Of a stretch of DNA of 18,631 nt, positions 13,691 to 18,631 are shown one piece after another. Origin of the DNA: an uncultured Collinsella sp. (GTDB lineage Bacteria; Actinomycetota; Coriobacteriia; Coriobacteriales; Coriobacteriaceae). The stretch lies in the NCBI GenBank assembly GCA_900549195.1, contig URNK01000010.1, positions 1-18,631 on the forward strand, read 5' to 3'. A model generated the notes under the pieces. The model was not told where the DNA came from and did not search any database. It was given only the letters and a program-made list of their open reading frames with translations. A program made the position numbers and the translations under genes. Positions within the stretch are counted from its first letter, which is position 1; each line of letters opens with the position of its first letter.

Positions 13691-14755
13691 CTAGAGACCC
13701 AGAAGGGCACACATAACGGCCTTGATGGTGTGCTGACGGTTCTCTGCCTCACGGAAGATGACCGAAGCGTTGGCCTCAAAGCACTCGTCGGCAATCTCGA
13801 AGCCCTCGGTGATGATCTCGCGATGAAGGTCGTTCTTGCACTGGTCGAGGAGCATTTTGCCAACACGGTGATCTGCGTTATGGACAGAGGGAAGCTCATG
13901 CATGCAGAAGATGTCGGGATTGTTGGTGCGCTTGCACAGCTCGCTGGTGACGCGATAGGGGTACAAAGACTCGGCATCGCCCAGCCAGGAGTTGTAGTCG
14001 TCGGGATCCAGAACCTCTTCGCCGCACTCGGGGTTGATGTAGCGCCACTCCTCGGTAACGATAACGTCAACGCCATCCAGGGCATCGAGGTCAGAGGTGA
14101 TGGTAAAGGTCCTATTGGGAGCGTACTTGGCGTAGCAGGCCTCCACCTCTTCGATCATTTCCTTGCACATCTGATGACGGAGGTCGTCGGGGCCGATGGC
14201 AAGGAAGTCCATGTCGAGCATAGCGCACAGACGGCCATACCACACCGGGGCGCCGGCGCAGTTGCCAACGAAAGCCATCTTCTTGCCGCGGCTCGTACGC
14301 AGACCGCCCCATTGCTCTTCCATCGTAAGAGCGTCAGCGAGCATCTGAGTCGGGTGATCGCCGAGAGTAAGGGCATTGATGACCGGGATGTCAACCAGGT
14401 CGGCGACGTCATAGAGGAACTGCTCGTCCTTCTGTGCGCGGTAGACGATGAGATCGTACATGCCGTTAAAGACGCGCATGGCATCCTTGACGGTCTCGCA
14501 GTCACCCATGTGGGAGTTGGTCAGATAAGTGAAGCCCATGCCCAAATCATTGCAGGAGGTCTCGAATGCGCAACGAGTACGGGTCGAACCCCACTCAAAG
14601 TTGGCGAGGACGTTTTTACCGGGGAAGTAGCGCTGGTCGACACCAGACTTCTTCTGAGCCTTAAGGTTCCAGGCAAGATCAATGAGATAGCGGAAATCCT
14701 CGGAGGAGAGATCATGGATGTTGATGTAGTCGCGACCGCGGAGGCTGTTGTTCAT
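13691..14755 (-). CDS. Ornithine/putrescine carbamoyltransferase family enzyme with altered substrate motif
   Basis: A 354-residue transcarbamylase. Carbamoyl-phosphate-binding motifs are intact: STRTR (residues 57-61, in FEWGSTRTRCAFE), DHPTQMLAD (133-141) and the C-terminal FREAENRQHTIKAVM. The amine-binding motifs are not standard: ornithine enzymes carry HCLP, but here it is His286-Glu287-Leu-Pro, and where they have DxW-SMG this one reads TEEWRYINPE. It also stops directly after the OTC core, without the long extra C-terminal helix reported for putrescine carbamoyltransferases. Beside a deiminase it most likely runs catabolically, splitting a carbamoylated amine with phosphate into amine plus carbamoyl phosphate. 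The ATG at 14755 is preceded by GGAAAGGA. Family certain, substrate uncertain. Confidence 0.87.
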   Translation of the reverse strand: MNNSLRGRDYINIHDLSSEDFRYLIDLAWNLKAQKKSGVDQRYFPGKNVLANFEWGSTRTRCAFETSCNDLGMGFTYLTNSHMGDCETVKDAMRVFNGMYDLIVYRAQKDEQFLYDVADLVDIPVINALTLGDHPTQMLADALTMEEQWGGLRTSRGKKMAFVGNCAGAPVWYGRLCAMLDMDFLAIGPDDLRHQMCKEMIEEVEACYAKYAPNRTFTITSDLDALDGVDVIVTEEWRYINPECGEEVLDPDDYNSWLGDAESLYPYRVTSELCKRTNNPDIFCMHELPSVHNADHRVGKMLLDQCKNDLHREIITEGFEIADECFEANASVIFREAENRQHTIKAVMCALLGL

Positions 14756-14798
14756 GCCTATTTCCTTTCCATTTAGTAATAGATGAATGTCGAATGTG

Positions 14799-14830
14799 TC
14801 CCCGAGGGAAACACGGATATCCCTCGGGGA
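14799..14830. promoter_or_regulatory. Strong intercistronic hairpin
   Basis: TCCCCGAGGGA (14799-14809) pairs perfectly with TCCCTCGGGGA (14820-14830) around 10 nt. It sits in the 122-nt gap between deiminase and carbamoyltransferase and lacks a T-run. It may act as an attenuator or protect or process the mRNA so that the two parts of the operon differ in amount. Confidence 0.5.
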
Positions 14831-14877
14831 GCAGTAAGTGTGGCGCCTAAATCAGACAGTGCAGGCTCAAAGGCTCG

Positions 14878-16116
14878 CTAGCAGCTGGCTGCCACGTCCT
14901 TGGTCCAGCAGTGCACGCCGCCGCCGGACAGGTTAAGCGCGAGAGAGTCAATCATGATGACTTTGCGATCGGGGAAGCAGCTCTCAAGAACGGCTTTGGC
15001 CTGCTCGTCCTTCTCCTTCACGACTTCGTTCATGCCCTCGTGGTAATAACGCTGACCAAGAACGACGCCATTGCAGATGAGGAAGTTGCAGTAGCTCGCT
15101 GCTGCGTAGAAGTGAACGGGACCCTCGGGCCAGGGAGTGCCATCCATAAACTTGCCGCCCATTTCGTCGATGAAGCCCTTATAGAGCTCGTAATCCTCAT
15201 CGCCAGGGGCGATAACGACTTCAATCGGCTCGGCGGTGGGCATACGAACGATCTCGAAGGGCTTGCCCTCCCAGTCCGTTTCGTTGCTCAGGATCTCGTA
15301 GGCCGCCTCAATGCGGCGACGAGACTCTGCGCCAGCCTTGCTCGAAGCTGCCTCTTCATCGGACACCTCGGCAAGAAGAATCTTGTTCGGAGTGATAAAG
15401 CGACACATCTCATCAATGTGAGCCGCAAAGCTCATGCCAAAGACGGGAGTTCCGTCTTCCTTCTCGTCGAGGATGCCCAGTCGATAGTCGTCGTCCTCGA
15501 GCATAGGCTGCGGAAGCCAGATAACCTTGTTGAGGTTGTAGATGCGCTTATACTCGGCCTCAACTTCCTCTTTCGTGAACTCGGGGTTACGCTTGCGGCA
15601 TTCCGTGTCCTCGATGGCGATCAGAGTGCCGTGACCGTCAAACTCGCGGTCGCCGCCCTCCGAAACCATTTCGGAATTGACGATATCGAAGCAACCGAGC
15701 GCAACCGCCATGTGAACGGCTGCCTTACGTGCGGACTGGCACTCCGGGGAGTTCTTGTCCCACACGCCGTAATAAGTCCAAGCAGGGTTGACCATATAAG
15801 AATGGCCCTTGTCGTCGACCATGATGCTGGGACCGTTGTCGCGGACATAGAAGTTGGAGTCTTCGAACTGCGTGATCTCGATGCGATCGAGATCAACCCC
15901 CTCCTCCTTCAGGCGCGAGCAAGCCTCCTCATAGGAGCCGGGGGTGCCGCAATTGAGGTTGACCGTAACGTCGCCATACTCGAGCAGAGCCTTGATCACG
16001 TCAACGCAGGGCTGGCGGTTATCGTAACCCTCTGCACGGATGTAATCGGGAAGCCATGTCACATAGACGTTGGAGCGCTTCTCGAACTCGCCCGGCATAC
16101 GATAGTTCTCGTACAT
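14878..16116 (-). CDS. Agmatine deiminase family (PAD_porph) guanidino hydrolase
   Basis: A 412-residue enzyme of the guanidino-group-modifying superfamily. Family members hydrolyse agmatine to N-carbamoylputrescine and ammonia through a Cys-thiouronium intermediate. Visible catalytic elements: FYVRDNGPSIMV, SEGGDREFDGHGTLIA, AAHIDEMCRFI (the His/Asp pair) and the nucleophile Cys403 in SGGGVHCWTKD near the C-terminus. It is longer than typical bacterial agmatine deiminases (about 365-380 aa), and the tail after the Cys is TKDVAASC instead of the usual TQQ, so substrate choice may differ. The ATG at 16116 has GGAAGGA about 6 nt upstream. It is the first gene of the deiminase-carbamoyltransferase-MFS unit, divergent from tetR and with operator-like palindromes upstream. 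Confidence 0.88.
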   Translation of the reverse strand: MYENYRMPGEFEKRSNVYVTWLPDYIRAEGYDNRQPCVDVIKALLEYGDVTVNLNCGTPGSYEEACSRLKEEGVDLDRIEITQFEDSNFYVRDNGPSIMVDDKGHSYMVNPAWTYYGVWDKNSPECQSARKAAVHMAVALGCFDIVNSEMVSEGGDREFDGHGTLIAIEDTECRKRNPEFTKEEVEAEYKRIYNLNKVIWLPQPMLEDDDYRLGILDEKEDGTPVFGMSFAAHIDEMCRFITPNKILLAEVSDEEAASSKAGAESRRRIEAAYEILSNETDWEGKPFEIVRMPTAEPIEVVIAPGDEDYELYKGFIDEMGGKFMDGTPWPEGPVHFYAAASYCNFLICNGVVLGQRYYHEGMNEVVKEKDEQAKAVLESCFPDRKVIMIDSLALNLSGGGVHCWTKDVAASC

Positions 16117-16182
16117 GGTTGGTCCTTCCGTCGGGTTTCCCGCGATGCTGTCCGGCCGCGACAATAGCGGGGTTTCACCTGC

Positions 16183-16215
16183 TATAGTACTACTATACCT
16201 ACCGTTCGGTAGATA
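16183..16215 (-). promoter_or_regulatory. Operator/promoter of the deiminase operon (TetR site 1)
   Basis: Two touching palindromes: TATAGTA-C-TACTATA (16183-16197), and TACCTACCG TT CGGTAGATA (16196-16215; 16 of 20 positions symmetric). On the minus strand the first contains a TATAGT -10-like hexamer. No good -35 is seen at the right distance. The site lies about 70-100 nt upstream of the deiminase ATG, as expected for TetR repression. Confidence 0.6.
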
Positions 16216-16247
16216 GTTTTGAATAATTTCCGCTCGCCTACTGATAC

Positions 16248-16315
16248 ATACCGTTCACCGTATATAGTGGTCATGTTTGGACACGAATTGATGTTCCGTT
16301 GCCATCCTTAATAAT
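16248..16315 (+). promoter_or_regulatory. tetR promoter region with operator-like site 2
   Basis: ATACCGTTCACCGTAT (16248-16263) is an imperfect palindrome sharing TACCGTTC with site 1. Downstream, TTGATG (16288-16293) and AATAAT (16310-16315), 16 nt apart, form a plausible tetR promoter, with start near 16322 and a short leader to the ATG at 16341. The arrangement suggests autoregulation. Confidence 0.45.
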
Positions 16316-16340
16316 GTTGGTAGTGCGGAAATGATTTGCA

Positions 16341-16919
16341 ATGGAGAAATGCAGCGTGAGCACAAGAAAAAAAATATTGGACGCAATGTACGATCTTGTG
16401 GCAGAAGTCGGTTATGACAAAGCGTCTATCGGAAAGATTTGCGACTTTGTCGGTATATCCAAGCCGTCGGTGTACTACTACTTTCCCTCTAAAGAGGAGA
16501 TTTTCACTACGCTCTTGGACAGCATGTTTCCGACCATCGACTATCAGCGCGACTACTCGCTAATAGTCGATAGGGACGGGTTCAAGGCCGCGCTTATCGA
16601 GCTCGGCAATTCAGTTATAGGTGGTTATCGAAGCGATGAAAAGCGCCGGCGCGTGCTGGCCGAGGTTAGCGTTCAAGCAAATCGAATTCCTGCAGTTCAG
16701 GAACGTCAAGCGACGGCGACCAAACGAACCATGGATGCGCTTAAAGACATCCTTCTTCATGGTGCAGAGATTGGCGCGTTTTCCGATAGTGCCGACGTGA
16801 TGCTCTACGTACAAATTCTTTATACCGTTCTGGAGGGAGCGAGCAATACGGTCGCTCAAGGTGAGGATATTGATGAAAAAGCGGTTTGGGCGGGAATAGT
16901 CGAGCTTATGTTCAAATAG
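16341..16919 (+). CDS. TetR/AcrR family transcriptional regulator
   Basis: A 192-residue TetR-type repressor. Residues about 8-55 form the DNA-binding domain: RKKILDAMYDLVAEVGYDKA, then the helix-turn-helix SIGKICDFVGISKPSVYYYF and the PSKEEIFTTLL helix that ends it. The remainder is an all-helical ligand-binding and dimer domain (about 60-192). The ATG at 16341 is preceded by GGAAA about 10 nt upstream. A GTG at 16356 has GGAG 9 nt before it and would trim five residues. It is transcribed away from the deiminase operon and towards the second MFS gene. Shared palindromes in front of both suggest it controls them and itself. The ligand is probably the transported guanidino compound or amine. 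Confidence 0.9.
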   Translation: MEKCSVSTRKKILDAMYDLVAEVGYDKASIGKICDFVGISKPSVYYYFPSKEEIFTTLLDSMFPTIDYQRDYSLIVDRDGFKAALIELGNSVIGGYRSDEKRRRVLAEVSVQANRIPAVQERQATATKRTMDALKDILLHGAEIGAFSDSADVMLYVQILYTVLEGASNTVAQGEDIDEKAVWAGIVELMFK

Positions 16920-16972
16920 GCCAGCCAAGCTGAAGCGCATGTTGGCACCCATGGTGCCTGCGGGCAACCTTT

Positions 16973-17022
16973 AAAACGAAAACAGGGGTTGACTCCAGTC
17001 TGGTTTGGAGTCGACCCCTGTT
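16973..17022 (-). terminator. Terminator of the second MFS gene (possibly bidirectional)
   Basis: A 17-bp stem (16981-16997 with 17006-17022, one mismatch, 8-nt loop) is followed on the minus strand by TTTTCGTTTT. It lies between the convergent tetR and MFS genes. On the plus strand no T-run follows, so it serves mainly the minus-strand gene. Confidence 0.75.
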
Positions 17023-17056
17023 GCATGGCAATCTATGCCGATGCAATCGGCGCTTA

Positions 17057-18337
17057 TTACTTTTCAGCAGCCTTACTGAGAAAGCCGGAAACGATAGCAA
17101 ACGCAGCAATCATAAGGTTGCAGGCAATGCAGAAGATAAATACTCCCTGGAATGACCCTGCCATGCCGTAAACCTTCATCATGACCGGCATTCCAAAAGC
17201 ACCGACGACATAGCCCGCTGAGCAAACGATTGAATAGATCCTTCCAAAATCGCGTGATCCAAAGAGCGAGAGGAGAAGCATCGGCATTGCGGTTCCAACA
17301 ATGGCGAACATGACATCGTTTACGCCAGCTGCAATGATGGAAACGGTCTCATTGCTTCCGCCAATGATGAGAAGTAGGAATGAAAAAATGCTGACACCTG
17401 TCCACGCGACCGTTGCTTTAATAGCGCCGAGTTTGTCACATGTTTTGCCTACGAAGGGATTTAGGAAGATGTCGGAGAACGAAGCTGCCGAGACCATTAA
17501 GCTTCCTACGATGGGATTGAAACCGACCTCGCTTGCATAGGTTGGAAACAACTGGTTCATGCAGCAGGTGAGCTGCGCCACGCAAAGCAGGAGGACACAG
17601 AGAATAAAAGACGGCGTTTTCGTGGCATCACGGAGTGCCATGCCCGAGAGGGTATCTTCCCGCTCATCGACGCTGTGGCTCTCATGGGTTTCAGAGGTGG
17701 TCTCTCCGTACGGAAGCATGTTGCGATCAGAGGGTTTAAGGCGAATGATAAATGCACTCGCAGGTAAAATCATAGCTGCAGAAACGGCCGCAAGTACGAT
17801 GTATCCCGTACGCCAGCCTTGTTGCTCGATGACCAGCGTAATGACAGGGCTCAACAACAGCGTACAGAGAGAATTAACGCCCCAAGCAAGGCCGATGGCA
17901 AGACCGGACGATTTACTGAACCATTGGTCAATAACATCGGACATGCAGACGCCCGTTGTGAACGAAAAGCAGATGCCGATCACCGCAGCGGAGACGATGA
18001 ACATCCAGACTTCGGTGTAGAACGCCATTGCGGCGCCGGCGGCAATAAGGACAAGTTCAACGCAAATATGCCACGGTTTGCCTATTACTTTTGGAATGAA
18101 ACGACTCAAAAGTGGAAGTCCAAGTGCAAGGCCAAGAAGAATCGCAGTGAAATAGAAAGAGAAAGAGGTGTACTCAAAGCCCAGGTCTTCACATACTGGA
18201 GCAACGAATGAGCCGGCAATAATGCTATATGTGCCAGTCGTTCCGGCGGACATTAAGCCGAGCGCAATAACGACAATCCAAGCAAATACGCTGCTCTCGC
18301 GAGGACGGTCTTTTTCGGCTGGTGCGGTGAGAGCCAT
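17057..18337 (-). CDS. MFS transporter (12 TM), paralogue of the operon transporter
   Basis: A 426-residue MFS protein that aligns along its whole length with the transporter at 12414-13679. Shared blocks include ALGLMSAGTTG, IAGSFVAPVCE, MSDVIDQWF.KS.GLAIGLAW, LTCCMNQLFPTYASEVGF and FGSRDFGRI. Differences concentrate in the acidic/polar loop between helices 6 and 7 (here about residues 200-235, ETTSETHESHSVDEREDTL) and in parts of TM3-5. Start: the ATG at 18337 has GGAG 5 nt upstream, and the frame further up runs through the promoter. It is a separate transcription unit with its own promoter and operator. The pair may divide import of substrate and export of product, or differ in specificity. 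Confidence 0.9.
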   Translation of the reverse strand: MALTAPAEKDRPRESSVFAWIVVIALGLMSAGTTGTYSIIAGSFVAPVCEDLGFEYTSFSFYFTAILLGLALGLPLLSRFIPKVIGKPWHICVELVLIAAGAAMAFYTEVWMFIVSAAVIGICFSFTTGVCMSDVIDQWFSKSSGLAIGLAWGVNSLCTLLLSPVITLVIEQQGWRTGYIVLAAVSAAMILPASAFIIRLKPSDRNMLPYGETTSETHESHSVDEREDTLSGMALRDATKTPSFILCVLLLCVAQLTCCMNQLFPTYASEVGFNPIVGSLMVSAASFSDIFLNPFVGKTCDKLGAIKATVAWTGVSIFSFLLLIIGGSNETVSIIAAGVNDVMFAIVGTAMPMLLLSLFGSRDFGRIYSIVCSAGYVVGAFGMPVMMKVYGMAGSFQGVFIFCIACNLMIAAFAIVSGFLSKAAEK

Positions 18338-18370
18338 GGTCACTCCATTTCTATCGGCATTACATCCTAT

Positions 18371-18412
18371 ATGCCTACCGATAGGTATATAAACCAGGGG
18401 ACTCTCCGTCAA
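18371..18412 (-). promoter_or_regulatory. Promoter of the second MFS gene with overlapping operator (TetR site 3)
   Basis: On the minus strand, -35 TTGACG (18407-18412) and -10 TATACC (18384-18389) are 17 nt apart. The palindrome ATGCCTACCGATAGGTAT (18371-18388; 14 of 18 positions symmetric, 14 of 18 matching site 1) covers the -10, so a bound repressor would block RNA polymerase. Confidence 0.65.
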
Positions 18413-18442
18413 GCATTAAGCGGGGAAAGGGAGTTCTTAACG

Positions 18443-18456
18443 TGCCGAACGGTAAT
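18443..18456 (-). promoter_or_regulatory. Possible distal TetR half-site (site 4)
   Basis: The 10-mer CCGAACGGTA (18445-18454) is identical to the core of site 1 read on its minus strand, but the outer arms are incomplete. It lies about 35 nt upstream of the -35 of the MFS promoter. Confidence 0.35.
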
Positions 18457-18471
18457 TGGGCCCTTGCAAAA

Positions 18472-18631
18472 TCGAGGTCTAATACTTTTCCAAGAAGTGA
18501 ACGACCGTTTTTGGACCCCGAACCATCGACATTTTTAGACGACAAACCCGCAGGATTTGGCTGGCAAAACCGCAAGAAATTGCATCTCAAAAGTGTCGAC
18601 GCTTCGGGGGTCCATTTTGACTCTGTCTCTT
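18472..18631 (+). repeat. Family D long-hairpin element, copy 3 (cut by contig end)
   Basis: Same orientation as copy 2. TCGAGGTCTAATACTTTTCC opens it, then GAAGTGAACG, a GGACCCCGAA inner stem, the two AAACC(C/G)GCA(G/A)GA repeats in the centre, and the right inner arm CGCTTCGGGGGTCCATTTTG. The match to copy 2 stops at about 18623, before the right outer arm. Confidence 0.85.
18623..18631. other. Probable sequencing-adapter remnant
   Basis: The last nine bases, CTGTCTCTT, equal the first nine bases of the Nextera/Tn5 mosaic-end read-through adapter. They begin where the D element copy departs from copy 2, which continues CGTTCACTTC there. Confidence 0.6.

Noticed and set aside
13640..16167. 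Long plus-strand open frames (13640-14776 and 14911-16167) opposite the carbamoyltransferase and deiminase genes
   Set aside because: They are frame shadows of highly supported minus-strand genes, with no ribosome sites or recognisable motifs. Another such shadow lies at 5083-6126 opposite the PatB gene.
16941..16967. GGCACC/GGTGCC hairpin just after tetR as its terminator
   Set aside because: The stem is short and only TTT follows. The strong stem at 16981-17022 is a better terminator candidate.

Overview
The window looks like one contig from a gut-type Coriobacteriia, most likely Collinsella (Actinomycetota). The clues are the moderately high GC, ATG starts preceded by AAAGG/GGAG ribosome sites, the mix of gene families, and several families of short palindromic repeats between genes. 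The genus is my inference from overall character, not from a marker gene.

Layout. 1-1217 (minus): the first 32 codons of a membrane protein, then a two-gene set, a small K+ channel followed by a LOG-family nucleotide hydrolase. 1380-4739 (plus): a large membrane hybrid histidine kinase with two periplasmic solute-binding modules and a receiver, then an FMN split-barrel (NimA-like) protein. 4834-6894 (minus): a MalY/PatB-type PLP C-S lyase/aminotransferase downstream of the tRNA t6A methyltransferase TrmO. 7036-8160 (plus): an unusual XRE-zinc ribbon-TipAS fusion regulator and a small glutaredoxin. 8161-9428: a gene-poor, lower-GC island bracketed by two direct copies of a composite hairpin repeat. 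It holds a possible small secreted-peptide ORF, a 29-nt palindrome, and a frameshifted ribbon-helix-helix antitoxin with a promoter/operator but no toxin. 9429-12056: a tRNA-dihydrouridine synthase (minus) and an unrecognised three-TM protein (plus).

12414-18412 is the most coherent module. On the minus strand lie an agmatine-deiminase-family enzyme, an ornithine/putrescine-carbamoyltransferase-family enzyme with an altered substrate motif (HELP where HCLP is expected), and an MFS transporter. Divergently there is a TetR/AcrR regulator, and beyond it a second MFS transporter paralogous to the first. Similar palindromes (core CTACCG-NN-CGGTAG) lie in the tetR/deiminase intergenic region and over the promoter of the second transporter, so one TetR probably controls the whole set. 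The likely chemistry is guanidino compound -> carbamoyl (ureido) compound + NH3, then phosphorolysis to an amine plus carbamoyl phosphate. The true substrate is open, and no carbamate kinase lies in the window.

Repeats: four families are visible. They are A (18-bp-arm hairpin, two copies with compensatory base-pair changes), B (GTCATTGGGGACGTTC palindrome, four copies of varying decay), C (TTTGTCACAT hairpin, two copies) and D (about 180-nt long-hairpin element, three copies). The contig ends inside the third D copy, and its last nine bases match the start of the Nextera/Tn5 adapter. The right edge is therefore probably an assembly break with adapter read-through.
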